A DNA stretch of 64,000 nt from Nageia nagi (lineage: Eukaryota; Pinophyta): assembly GCA_050084985.1 (NCBI GenBank), contig JBITNC010000001.1:118048001-118112000 (forward strand), read 5' to 3'. This document shows, piece by piece, positions 46,786 to 58,838 of the stretch. The position numbers and the translations under genes are program-made. Below the pieces are notes generated by a model. That model searched no databases. It was not told the origin of the DNA and saw only the letters and a program-made list of their open reading frames with translations. Every line of letters starts with the position of its first letter. The first letter of the stretch is position 1.

Positions 46786-47298
46786 TTAAATACCCTAGAA
46801 TTATTTTTAAGGTATCACATTTTCTATGGAGTCTTGCATTGAAACTGTTAGTTCTTATTTGCTTTCTAGTTGTGTCAATTTTCTACAAAATTAAAAATCT
46901 TTGTTGCTTAAAACTTGTTGGATTTGAATAAAATTTATTTTTGGTGAATCTCATTTTTGAAGAAAAAACCTAAAATTTGAAGGTCATTTTGTTAAATTTT
47001 GTGAGCTCTAACATTGCAATTTTTTTTCCAAACCATAGATAACCATAATTGGAAAATTTTTATGAATTTTCAAGCACTAGAATACCATATTTTACTAAGT
47101 TTTTGTAAAGAAAAAAAATGTCATATTAAAAAGCCCTAAATTTTCAACCTATTTTGCAATTATTTGGTGACTTCTTTCATGATAAAAACTTGCCAAAACT
47201 ATAGATCATTATAGTAGACAACGTTTTGAGAGTCATTTGGGCCTTTTCTATCCATGTTTCATTGACATTTCTAGAGATTTTCAATTTTTTGAATTATA

Positions 47299-48198
47299 AT
47301 GGCTTGTATGTGCATTCCTATTGATCTAACACTTGAATTACTTAAATATGGATATAATGTACTATTAGATGTATTTATACCAAAAAATAATAATGAAATT
47401 TCAAAGAATACAATTTTTGAAACATCAAATGTTCAAAACATTGTTAAAGATTATATCCTAAATATTGCTTATAGTAATGATGATGATGTATGCAAAAATC
47501 AAGGTCTAACCCAAGTGCAGGAAGAAGAAACTAAAATTACAATAGAGATTCATATCCTCCTAGATTTTAATGGTAATCCAAGTGATGACGCTCCAAGCTA
47601 TGGCACCATTACAAATTCAAATGATAAGCAAGAAGAGGATTTCATCCCTATACCATAGGTTCAACTCTCAACAACCTAGGTAAGTAACTATTCTCAATTT
47701 TCTTTCAATTATGAATATGAGATTACAAAATTAGAAAAGGCTAGCAAGGATTATGATAATTATGATGAAACAAACCTAGCTGATATTGAGGAAAATGAAA
47801 ACATACATGATTGGAGAGATATATATCATGATTTGTAAAACCAAAGTGACTTGTCAGAAGCTGAACAAATGATCACTATAAGAACATTGGATAATGATAC
47901 AATATTTAATGACAAGTTTAAGGAGATATTAGAATCTAAAAAATATAATGTCCATATAGAATGTGATGAGTATATTCAAAAATGTAGACAAGGAAAATCA
48001 TGTCCATTTTATCAAGAAAGAATAGAGGATGCAAAAGATAAGCTAGATACATTAGAAAGAATGATGAAATAATTCAAATAAGAATGCTTAAAAGAATATA
48101 TAGATTATGATGAGTACAAAATATAAGATAACATCAATAAAAAGAAAAAGAGTGTCACTCAAAAATGGATTCCTAAAACTAAATGTCAAAATAGATAA
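47299..48198 (+). pseudogene. Eroded ORF of unknown family in the non-autonomous element
   Basis: One frame of 299 codons (ATG 47,299; TAA 48,196-48,198) with internal stops at about 47,656, 47,677, 47,836, 48,070, 48,079 and 48,124 but no frameshift. It starts MACMCIPIDLTLELLKYGYN, is acidic in the middle (SNDKQEEDFIPIP, EKASKDYDNYDETNLADIEE) and ends Lys-rich (KKKKSVTQKWIPKTKCQNR). A KCRQGKSCPFYQERIEDAKD segment has two Cys but no clear knuckle. It may be a divergent Gag; I cannot assign it. Confidence 0.45.
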
Positions 48199-48288
48199 TT
48201 GATCAAGTGTTCTCTTCATTTCATATAGGGTAGGATTGCATTTTTGGTATTATAGTTGCATTGTTAGGTGCATAATGATGCTAGTAAT

Positions 48289-50199
48289 TGTTGATTAGGA
48301 TTGTGTAATATATGCACCGTGAGCAATCTTAACCAAAGTAAATCATGAACAGACTATAGTGATAGTCTGATCTTCGAAGAAGGCCGGTTCCTTATCTATT
48401 GGGCATAGAAAAAGTAACAAGAAAGGAAATAAAAGAGTAGAGTGCAAGGAATTCAAGCAAAAGGGGTAGAGTAACAAGAAAGAAATAAAAAGAGTAGGGT
48501 GCAAGGAATTTAAGCAAAAGGCTTAGGATAACAAGAGAGAAAATAAAAAAGAGTAGGGTGCGAGGAATTGAAGCAAAAGGCTTAGGGTAACAAGAGGGAA
48601 AATAAAAAGGAGCAGAGTGCAAGGAATTTAAGCAAAAGGCTTAGGGTAATAAGAGAGAAAGCAAAGGTGGATCACTAGTTCAGCGCGGGCTTTCACAGTG
48701 TGTGAAACCTTGGCCTAAATCTAGTGTAGCAGCTATGGTACAAGCTCTCACTCTCTAATAGTTTCCCAGCTTTACTCTACCATGTAGCAGACATAGTTAT
48801 ACTAGCAACCCGTAATTATCATTCAAGAAACAAGCCAAGCTGCCACGATGTAACCAAATTAAGAATGATAATTACGAGTGCTAGACAAGAAAGGTCAAGA
48901 TGGTATCATATTACTGATAAAAACTACAGGTCTTCGAGAACAAATGTAAAGAGCAATACTAGGCTTTCGACCCTTCTTTCACTTTATTTTCATATACTTA
49001 TACTATAGTAATAATAGTTACAAGAATTGTAGAATAGAAATGTTTACAAAAATAGCTTCAAGATTCTAGACTTCTTTTAACTGATACTACCTACATATGC
49101 CACTTGGTAGAATATTACAAAAATGGGGTAGATTGTAGATGATACGGCTTCTTGATAACTATGATCTGACCTCTTGTTGGCCTTGTCTCTACATTCTGGA
49201 ATGCTCTACTCACTGGCTCCAACTTCTCAATTCCCCTTGCTGACCTCATCATCTTCGAGCTCCAGTTTCATTCAAAAATGTGAACATCATTCTCCCTGGT
49301 GATGTCATCTCTACATTCTAGAATGCTCTACTCACTGGCTCTAGCTATTTGATCACTTCTTGCTGACCTCATCACTTTTGAGCTCTAATTTTGGGTTAAG
49401 GATAAGAATTACTGACATCATCTCTTACCTCCGGAATGTTTTGCTCACTGGCTCTGGCTTCTCAATTCCCCTTGATGACCTCATCATCTTTGAGCTCCAG
49501 TTTCATTCAAAAATGTAAACATCATTCTCCCTGGTGACATCATCTCTATATTTCAGAATGCTCTACTTATGGAATACTTAATTTATGGGCTCTGGCTTCT
49601 TCGATTATTTCTTGCTGACCTCACCTCCTCTGGGACCTGAGCTCATTCAAAAATGTGAACATTGTTCTCCCTGATGATGTCATCTCTACATTCAGAATGT
49701 TTTACTCACTGGCTCTGGCTATTTGATCCCCTTTGCTAACCTCATCACTTCCGAGCTCTAATTTTGGGTTAAGGCCCGAAATTGCTGACATCATCTCTTA
49801 CCTCCAGAATGTTTTACTCACTGGCTCTGGCTATTTGATTCCCCTTGCTAACCTCATCATCTCCGGAACCTGGTCTTTACCAAAACATGACTATCTTATC
49901 CTCCGCGATGTCATCATTTTATTCTAGAATGCTTTACTTCCGAAACACTTAATTTATAGGCTTCAACTTCTTCGATTTCTTCTTGCTAACCTCACCTCAT
50001 CTGGAACCCAGGCTTTTCCACAATTGAGCTTCATCCTTTCTTCTGTGATGTCATCATTTCATTCCGAAATGCTTTATCTACCGACTCTAGCTTGTTTTGT
50101 TTGCTCCCAAAAAACTCCCAGGGATCTTAAAATGAACTCATGATTGCAAGTAAAGTACATCAGAGCTTTAATAAAGAATTTATTATGTATGAATATACA
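48289..50199 (-). repeat. 3' LTR of the nested gypsy derivative
   Basis: Largely repeat-built. 48,413-48,665 is four units of about 63 bp (gtaacaagagagaaaataaa...). 49,185-50,085 is about eight degenerate units of 110-135 bp, most containing gaatgctctactcactggct. Ends TG...CA. Confidence 0.92.
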
Positions 50200-50249
50200 T
50201 TATGGCAACCTCTGAGGGAAAATTGCACCTTTATCAAAGATGAATTTAG

Positions 50250-50530
50250 AACCCAGTCTAAAAAAAATAATACCAAAAATAATACCAAAGCATTTCACTA
50301 CTACATAGGGTCCAGACCACATGGATTCAAATTTTTTTTTTTTGTGTTTCCCTAGTTTAGCTCTATCCTCATCTCATTTCAATACCGAATCTCCTTCTCT
50401 AAAAGTATCCGGAGTTGATTTACGACCATCGAACCACCTTTTACTATTTCATTTCTTCTCCGGAGGTCTTGATATGATTGATTCCAGAGCTCTTTTAGGA
50501 TTCAACTTTTCTTTTTGGAATACCGGAGAC
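50250..50530 (-). pseudogene. Integrase C-terminal remnant
   Basis: The minus strand reads NPKRALESIISRPPEKK, WFDGRKSTPDTFREGDSVLK and then KFESMWSGPYVVVKC, with stops. It is homologous to the integrase tail at 7300-7566 (QPSDIVLIW, FESLWCGPYIITQ). The junction with gag falls between about 50,530 and 50,680. Confidence 0.8.
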
Positions 50531-50619
50531 TAGGGGTTTCTCCTTGATCTTGTTTCCACAGCAAAACCTCCTATACCCGCTGGTGCAAAATTCCTCAGGT
50601 TCACATCTTAGCTTATGTC

Positions 50620-51863
50620 ATCAGCTACACCAGGCAGAGGAACGCCCCCACTTCTTGATAAATATTCTTGGTATTGATAAATAGGACATGTGGTTTGTTC
50701 ATGAGCGTTATTGCAGGCCAAACACCAACCAGTGGCTGACCCTGAAGAGGAAGCTTGGCTTACATCCTCATTCAACACATTCTGAGCCTCTTCTACAGCA
50801 GAATAAGGATGTCTTCTTGCATTGCTTTATCTACGTAGAATGGTAATCTGGTTTGCCATATTTCTACACAAGTTTCGGAGTTCCTGAATCTCTATCGATG
50901 AGGCTACCCCTTGATTCATATTAGGCTGATGAGGGGCTGGTAAGGCCAAGGGAGCTCTAAGGACTGGCAAGGTTGATGGCCGTTGTTGGATAGGGGCGGG
51001 GATACTGGCTAGTGGTGGAGCCAAACTAATTGATTGAGGTCTCAAAATTTGTTGCTGGGAAGTTATTGGAAAATAAGGCATTGGCATGCGACTTAGCAAT
51101 TTCCCAACTACAATAAGATAGGATTCAGCATATACTACTTATCTATAGACGTCCGGGAAAGTATTTACTCAAAATTTTGGATTTGCAGAGAGAGATTTGG
51201 AGGAAAGGCTCTCAGGTAATACATTAAGGCTTGAAATTGCTGAGGCCTAACTAGCATTGGGACTCTCATCCAAGTTTTTTGGAATCTAATATTGAAATCA
51301 AGGATATTTTCTTGCTCATATATTTTGATTGAAGTGAACTGTGTTAACAGGGAAAAAGGATCTCCTAATTCATTAAATTCCAAGATAAAGGGCTCTACCA
51401 GTTGAGCCCAAGTGGTTATAGATCCATTAGGAATGCCCCTATACCAATCTAGGACCTTTCCTTTGAAAGACTGAGCCAGTAATCTCACCATGACATCTTC
51501 ATGTTGGATATTGTGAATCTTAGCTAGGCCAGCTACATCAACATAATGCTCATAAGCCATTTTCTCTGAAGTCGCATCAAACTTTAGAAGGGTTTTGAAA
51601 ACATTTGCTGGGATGTCATGCAACACCGCCAAGGCTATTGGTACTCCATTGTCCCATTCCGGATAAATATTCTAAGCTGGATTAGCCATTTTGGGAGAGG
51701 TATTTCTAGTATGAAGATTGGATGATTCTAGCTTGGTAAAGGATTTTAGGGAGCTGATACTATTCAAAGACTTGGACTTGATCAGGGTCTTTCTCTTAGG
51801 AGTATCTAACGTTCTAAAATCTGGTGCTTCTTTTACTGCTCTAGTTTTAGATCTTGTCCACAT
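50620..51863 (-). pseudogene. Gag of the nested gypsy derivative, broken
   Basis: ATG 51,863 (MWTRSKTRAVKEAP). A TAG after codon 63 interrupts MANPA-NIYPEWDNG. Open 51,632-51,165 is the capsid core (RLLAQSFKGKVLDWYRGIPN, TWAQLVEPFILEFNELGDPF). After a stop and a frameshift, open 51,099-50,827 is Pro-rich (ISLAPPLASIPAPIQQRPST). A knuckle CLACNNAHEQTTC sits at about 50,735-50,695. Same domain order as the Gag at 11.9-12.9 kb. Confidence 0.85.
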
Positions 51864-51982
51864 AAACTCTAGGTTGCAAAAGAAAGTAACAGGTTCAAAA
51901 GCACATATGATATTTACAAATAATTTGCTTTAATACATACCATAGATAGTGCTTCAGCAGAGTCACCAATAAGTTTCTTCGT

Positions 51983-52000
51983 GTCCCACTGGGTGTGCCA
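51983..52000 (-). other. Primer-binding site of the nested gypsy derivative
   Basis: The sense strand reads TGGCACACCCAGTGGGAC, 11 bases inside the 5' LTR. The tRNA is not identified. Confidence 0.65.
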
Positions 52001-52011
52001 AAAAGAAATAC

Positions 52012-53922
52012 TATTGATTAGGATTGTGTAATATATGCATCATGAGCAATCTTAACCAAAGTAAATCATGAACAGACTATAGTGAAAGTCTAATCTCTGG
52101 AGAAGGCCAGTTCCTTATCTATTGGGCGTAGAAAAAGTAACAGGAAAGGAAATAAAAGAGTAGAGTGCGAGGAATTCAAGAAAAAGAGGTAGAGTAATAG
52201 GAAAGAAATAAAAAGAGTAGGGTGCAAGGAATTTAAGCAAAAGGCTTAGGGTAACAAGAGAGAAAATAAAAAAGAGTAGGGTGCGAGGAATTTAAGCAAA
52301 AGGCTTAGGGTAACGAGAGGGAAAATAAAAAGGAGCAGAGTGTGAGGAATTTAAGCAAAAGGCTTAGGGTAACAAGAGAGAAAGCAAAGGTGGATCACTA
52401 GTTCAGCGTGGGCTTTCACAGTGTGTGAAACCTTGACTTGAATCTAGTGTAGCAGCTACGGTACAAGCTCTCACTCTCTAATAGTTTCCCAGCTTTACTC
52501 TACCATGTAGCAGACACAGTTATACTAGCAACCTGCAATTATCATTCAGGAAACAAGCCAAGCTGCCACAATGTAACCAAATTAAGAATGATAATTACGA
52601 GTGCTAGATAACAAAGGTCAAGATGGTATCATATTATTGATAAAAACTACAGGTCTTCAAGAACAAATGTAAAGAGCAATACTAGGCTTCCGACCCTTCT
52701 TTCACTTTATTTTCATATACTTATACTGTAGTAACAATAGTTACAAGAATTGCAGAATAGAAACATTTACAAAAATGGCTTCAAGATTCTAGCCTTCTTT
52801 TAATTGATACTACCTACATACGCCACTTGGCAGAATATTACAAAAATAGGGTAGATTACAGATGATACGGCTTCTTGATAACTATGATCTGACCTCTTAC
52901 TAGCCTCATCTCTACATTCCAGAATGCTCTACTCATTGGCTCCAACTTCTCAATTCCCCTTGCTAACCTCATCATCTCTGAGCTCTAGTTTCATTCAAAA
53001 ATGTGAACATCGTTCTCCCCGGTGATGTCATCTCTACATTCCGAAATGCTCTACTCACTGGCTCCAGCTATTTGATCGCTCCTTGCTAACCTCATCACTT
53101 TTGGGCTTTAGTTTTGGGTTAAGGCCTAGAATTGCTGACATCATCTCTTACCTTTGGAATGTTTTGCTCACTGGCTCTAGCTTCTCAATTCCCCTTGATG
53201 ACCTCATCATCTTCGGGCTTCAGTTTCATTCAAAAATGTAAACATCGTTCTCCTTGGTGATGTCATCTCTATATTTCAGAATGCTCTACTTTTGAAACAC
53301 TTAATTTATGGGCTCCAGCTTCTTTGATTATTTCTTACTGACCTCACCTCCTCTGGGACCCGGGCTCATTCAAAAATGTGAACATCATTCTCCCTGGTGA
53401 TGTCATCTCTACATTCAGAATGTTTTACTCACTGGCTCCGGCTATTTGATCCCCTTTGCTAACCTCATCACTTCCAAGCTCTGATTTTGGGTTAAGGCTC
53501 GAAATCGCTGACATCATCTCTTACTTCCAAAATGTTTTACTCACTGGCTCTAGCTATTTGATTCCCCTTGCTGACCTCATCATCTTTGGAACCTAGTCTT
53601 TACCAAAATGTGACTGTCTTATCCTCTGCGACATCATCATTTTATTCCGAAACGCTTTACTTCCGGAACACTTAATTTACTGGCTCTGGCTTCTTTGATT
53701 TCTTCTTGCTAACCTCACCTCCTTTGAAACTTGGGCTTTTCCACAACTGAGCTTCATCCTTTCTTTTGTGACATCATCATTTCATTCTAGAACGCTTTAT
53801 CTACCGACTTCAGCTTGTTTTGTTTGCTCCCAAAAAACTCCCAGGGATCTTAAAATGAACTCATGATTTCAAGTAAAGTACATCGGGGCTTTAATAAAGA
53901 ATTTATTATGTATGAATATACA
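52012..53922 (-). repeat. 5' LTR of the nested gypsy derivative
   Basis: Same length and repeat content as 48,289-50,199. The inner end reads TA instead of TG. Confidence 0.92.
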
Positions 53923-53927
53923 GTAAT

Positions 53928-55700
53928 ATCAATTAAATTTCATATTATCATGTATCATTATGTCATGTGATAATCATTTTCTCTTGAATTCAAGATACAC
54001 AATCTATTTTTTTCAAATGTTGCATAGTCATCATCTAAATTTACTCAATTGTGCATTTTTATCAACTATTGTAAATTGCTTGTCTTGCATAAAAATAAAA
54101 AAGTTGTATCTAATTTTTTTTCCAAAAATGGATCAAAAATTGGAAAATAAGGTTGTTTTCATAAATTAAAAATGTTTTTTGTAGAAAGATGAAAAACCAG
54201 GCTATAGGAACAAAATGTTGCTCCATGGGGGCAGGAAACCCAACATTGCTACCATGTTTTGAATGCTTCCACTACATAATGCGAATTTATTTAAGCAATT
54301 TTGATTATAAGAATTGAAATATATCAAAAAAATATGTAAAAAAAAAATAATCATCTAAAACTGCTTCTCAAATAAAAAGTTATGGTTGTTTCAAGTTTCA
54401 AGTTTAGTAAAGCTCAAAATAGGTCTATTTCTGCTACAAAATTAGTGTTTTCCCTAATAATTTGATCATGTTATATGGTATTTTTCAAAATTATTGAATC
54501 AAAATTTATTATTCAAAAAGAATTAGTTTAATTGGATATGTAAAACAAAAGCTATGCTTGTTGGAAGTTAGAAATTTTCTTGACAATTTCAAGTTTGCAA
54601 GAATGGTTCAATCATGAAGCAAGAATGTAAAAATGTGGAAATATGAAAATTCAAGGCTGAAAATTTGAGGATAAGTATGATTCAGGTATTTCAATATGTT
54701 TTATCAATTATATTTCATTATTTCAAGGAATTTAGAGTTTTTCTTAGGAAAACTCAAAAAATTGTCAAAAAGGTACAAATTTGCAAAAGTACTACAAAGT
54801 TGCAACAAGTGAAAATATTGACCACCACCATTCAAGTCAAATTTCAAATAAGTTATAAATAAATGTTTTTATCCCTATAAATAATGTTTTTTAATTTTTA
54901 TCTTATTTTGGTAGAAATAATGAAAATGGACATAATTGCTAGTTATGTTGTCAACAAGAAAAATGGTCAATTTTGGTAGCTCTCAATTGGAACTGGGGGT
55001 ATGTTGATTAGTGAATTGATTTGAGTTAGATTTAGTATTAGATATATCAGAAATATATGATGCAATTTCAATTTGGAATATCAAATGGAAGTTCAAATTA
55101 TTAGTGAGATCTTAGTATGTAAGACTTTGCCTAAGATAAGGGGCAAGTTTCAAAAACTCTAAGCATCGATGCTCAAAGTTAGACATAAATTTCAGATGAT
55201 TTGATCAGATTTTAGCTTTTTGGTCTCAAAATGATAAGAAGTTTAAATTTTTTGGCTGATTTTATTGACATTACCAAGTAATTCTACTCAGTATAGGATC
55301 AAATTTGGCATTTAGATTTTTGGCTTACTTTTGTATCAGGGAATTCAATCAAGAAGAGGTCAATAGCTTTGATTCCTTCATGCTTATGACTTAAAATGCA
55401 TCATAAATCTTTATCCTTTGATCTCATATAATGTTTTTTATGTTTATCATATCATACTTTTCATGTTTATCATATTTTTCTTATCATAAGTTATTTTTCA
55501 TATCATATTCTTCATGTGATGATTATCATTGAACACTTTTCATATCAATTTTCTTATATATCATATTTTTCATATTATTATTATAATTGCTCTCTCTATA
55601 AGAGAGGGGTACTCTTTTCAAGACTTCTCCTAAATGTGGGGACATGTCATTGCTTTGAGGTAAGACCCCTTAAATGGGTCAACATGCTTGGTTTTTTGAC
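53928..55700 (+). other. Internal sequence of the non-autonomous element, no gene seen
   Basis: AT-rich. The short open frames (for example 54,665-54,862) show no motif or coherent extension. No tandem repeats of note apart from atcatatttt-rich stretches at 55,430-55,580. Confidence 0.6.
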
Positions 55701-55703
55701 ATT

Positions 55704-56792
55704 CACTACTACATTTTAGGGATTTTGCATCATACCATGCATCATAAAATTGTATTTTGACACCATAATGCAAGATGCATCACTATTTTGAATGTCTAAG
55801 TCAATATAGATAAAACTATTTTTTTGATGTATTAGTTGATGCATCACTTGATGCATTGTTTGACATTTTTAGTGCATCAAGTAATGCATCAAGTGATACT
55901 TAGAATAGGAAAAAAGGCACAAATAATGCACACATATCATGGCATCCTTTGCTATTGACCATTGATGTATTTCCTTGATCAACGATGGAGTTGTAATGGT
56001 GGGTATGATGCCATTTATGAGTAAATGAAGGAGATTTCCCTTTATAAGGGCATTTTTAGGGATAAAAGTTTGCATTTTTAGTGATACAATATGCAAGAGC
56101 TAAAGATAAGTTGGAGAATGTAGATTATAGTCTATATATGTATTTTGTGGTACGAAAAATATGCATTGCATGTTTCAACCACCCATGAAATTTGGTAGAG
56201 AAGGCCCTCAAAGTTTGGTGGATGCCCATGATGTTTTTGACTGTATCCTCATGGAATATGATAATTTTAGGTTACCAAAGATACAACTTTCCTCAACAAG
56301 CATTAAAACTATTTCACCAAATGCATAAACACCAGCAATAGTCCAACTAAATGAACTCACCTTTTCCAACATCCTCAAAGCATGCACTAAATTGAAAGAT
56401 TTACAAAAGGGTTTATACATAAATCAAAGATTATTTAAAATAAAAAATTTATCAAATGTTATGGTTGTGAGTACCCTATTAGACATATATGTAAAATATG
56501 GAAGCATAGAGAAGATAGATGGATTGTTTGATAATATGCAGACCCTCATTTTTGTAATTTTTATTCTAAACATGATTCTTTATACATCATGTATAGCATC
56601 AATGATTTGATGCTAATAACTCAATATATGATGCTATACTTGACTCTATACTCAATGCTATAAATGATGCTTTGTTTGATAGTACCCTTAGCATCAATTG
56701 ATGCATCATGATTTATGTAGTTTATTTAAAAAAAAAATTAATACTATGGATTAATGCATGGTGTGATGCAAAATTGCTAAAATGTAGTAGTG
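55704..56792. mobile_element. CACTA-type DNA transposon carrying a PPR gene fragment (1,089 bp)
   Basis: Terminal inverted repeats of about 40 bp start CACTACTACATTTTAG. The left end (55,704-55,743) and the reverse complement of the right end (56,753-56,792) agree except at a few bases. A 3-bp target duplication ATT flanks it (55,701-55,703 and 56,793-56,795). Both ends and 3 bp duplication are the marks of the CACTA superfamily. Subterminal regions hold many gatgcatc-like motifs. No transposase is encoded; the interior holds a PPR fragment, making this a Pack-CACTA-like gene-capturing element. Confidence 0.88.
56189..56545 (+). pseudogene. PPR protein gene fragment
   Basis: About 119 codons in two frames. 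The first (56,189 to about 56,335) reads VSSWNMIILGYQRYNFPQQA, LKLFHQMHK. After a frameshift (about 56,336-56,545) it reads NELTFSNILKACTKLKDLQK, then MVVSTLLDIYVKYGSIEKID and GLFDNMQT. This is the alternating motif pattern of plant PLS-class pentatricopeptide proteins, which bind and process organelle RNA. Only about three to four motifs remain, without start, targeting peptide or C-terminal domain. Confidence 0.85.
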
Positions 56793-56795
56793 ATT

Positions 56796-57640
56796 GGTCT
56801 TGTATTTTATCTTGTTTTTTGTAATATTTATGTAATTATCATTTATATATCATTAAAAATTTATGAAATGAGAACATTAACCCATCGATGCCACTATGAT
56901 CCTATTGTCAACACTGCATTATATAGGTAAAAATCCAATGCCTTTAACATATTTGATCTTTCATAGCCTAGCAATTAGAAAAATTACCAATTTACAAACT
57001 TGATGTTCATATCATTTTGTATCACTTGTCATATGTTTCTTAGCATATTTATTTCTTATCATATATGCATTGTTGTATGCTTCTTTTCATATCAATTGAG
57101 TTACAAATGAAAATTTATTTATAACTTAAGTGCAGTAGAATCTTTATCATTACTTGATTTTCAATAGCCTCTTGTCATATATCAAACATTGCTTAAGTTA
57201 TCTTGTTTATTATCAATAAAATGATTATTATCATATCTTGTTATGTCTTATTATATATAGATAATCTTATCTACTAACTCATTTTTTAAGTGGTTGTCAA
57301 ACCATATCATTACTCATGTTAATGGCTTATCTACTAAATGACTAAAAATTGATGTTCTTATCAATTGCATTTATCCTAAATTGAACTTGTCAATTATTGC
57401 ATGGCTAATTATCAAAATATCACTTTATTATTTCACATTATGCTTATCAATGAAAATAATTTGTCTTTAGAAATTGCTTATCTACTTTTCTTGTCACACT
57501 AAAATGATGATTGTCTTTATAGCTTAGCATATCTTATCAAAAGGTGATTATCTATTTTTAAAAACGAAGCTAGTCTATGCACTTATCATATATTATCTAT
57601 TATGCTTGTCAAAATATCATTTGTTGCTCTTAACAATTAG
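56796..57640 (+). other. AT-rich internal sequence, no gene seen
   Basis: Rich in ttatcata-type words, with no coding or structural feature that I can support. Confidence 0.5.
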
Positions 57641-57649
57641 CCTCCTTTA

Positions 57650-58050
57650 TAAGGAAGGGACACTTTTATCAACAAAATCCATGGAAGCATGATGGATTAG
57701 GGTAACCAAGTTGGTCACTCTTATCATTGACACCTTTGTATCGAAGGATCATTCTTATCAAATCCTTGGAAATATGATGGCTTGGGACAACCAAGCTAGC
57801 CACTCTTATCATTAACTCCTTTGCACCAAAGGGTCATTCTTATCAAATCCATGGAAATGTGGCTTGGGGAAACCAAGATGGTCACTCTTATCATTGACTC
57901 CTTTGTACTGAAGGGTCATTCTTATCAAATCCATAAATCATGGTGTCTTGAGGTAACCAAGATGGTCAATATTATCATTTGACTCCTTTGTACTGAAGGG
58001 CCATTCTTGTCAACAAATCCATCATAACATGTTGGCTTGGGAATCCAAGT
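57650..58050. repeat. Tandem repeat, about 84-bp unit, 4-5 copies
   Basis: cactcttatcattgactcct recurs at 57,716, 57,801, 57,883 and 57,967 (spacing 82-85 bp), with gaaccaag- and catggaa-containing segments between. Confidence 0.85.
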
Positions 58051-58127
58051 TGGTACACAAACTCATTATCTCTCTTCTTCACTCTTGGTGGGTAAATAAC
58101 CATGACCAAGTTTGAGTTCTTATTTCC

Positions 58128-58390
58128 TATGCTTTAGGATATTTTAATTAATTAAGGTATGCCGAAATATTTAAAAAGTGAATAAGATTCATAAAATGCT
58201 ATGCTTTAGGATATCTTTGTTATGAAAGTATGACAAAATCTTTAAAAAGCGAATATGATTCATAAAATTCTATGCTTTAGGATATCTTTGTTAATTAAGA
58301 TATGCCAAAATATTTAAAAATATAATGATATTTTCCAAGTGCTATATTTTAGGATATCTTTGCTAAAATATACCAGAATATTTTCAGAGC
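58128..58390. repeat. Tandem repeat, 71-72 bp unit, 4 copies
   Basis: tatgctttaggatatctttg starts at 58,128, 58,200, 58,271 and 58,343. Confidence 0.88.
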
Positions 58391-58824
58391 TAACAAGTAT
58401 TATATGAGATGTATGATACACCCTCATCATCAAGTTGAGGTAGCAAGTCCTTCTTAACCGAAGGTAATCCCTTCACATCATCTTGGTGAGTAATTCACCA
58501 AGGATAGGTTTGACACTATATCATTATATTATATTTTATATCATATCATGTTTAATACCTATACTTGAGATATCTTTTGCAAAAATATTTCTTGTCTAAG
58601 TTTGTCATAGGTTCCATGTTCTTTGCCTTGGATTGCTCCTATGATGAGTAGTTCATCATGTCACAACCAATTCAAAGAGGGGGCATAATATCAACAAAAA
58701 TTGGGGCATCTAAAGATGCGCCATGAGACAACTTATCAAGGAGTCCTATTTCACTCATCTTTTTTTCTTGAATATACTTTGAATTATGTTTTGATTTCTT
58801 TTGTTCAAAGCATCAAATCATATT

Positions 58825-58838
58825 CAAAGTGGGGCATA
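58825..58838 (+). other. Polypurine tract of the non-autonomous element
   Basis: caaagtggggcata directly before the 3' LTR, similar to aaaaaggggcaaaa of the Tat element. Confidence 0.65.

Larger units (their letters stand above)
48289..53922 (-). mobile_element. Nested gypsy deletion derivative: gag plus integrase tail (5.63 kb)
   Basis: Two LTRs of equal length (1,911 bp: 48,289-50,199 and 52,012-53,922) and a perfect target duplication GTAAT (48,284-48,288 and 53,923-53,927). The 1.8 kb internal region on the minus strand holds a primer site, a broken gag, then the C-terminal end of integrase; protease, RT, RNase H and the integrase core are missing. The LTR edge, primer site and gag style relate it to the degenerate gypsy at 1-17 kb. 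Confidence 0.93.

Noticed and set aside
48392-48622. 76-codon minus-strand frame
   Set aside because: Repeat translation of the 63-bp LTR units.
50321-50533. 70-codon plus-strand frame
   Set aside because: Shadow of the integrase tail read on the minus strand.
55869-56096. 75-codon minus-strand frame in the CACTA element
   Set aside because: No resemblance to transposase or PPR; overlaps subterminal repeats.
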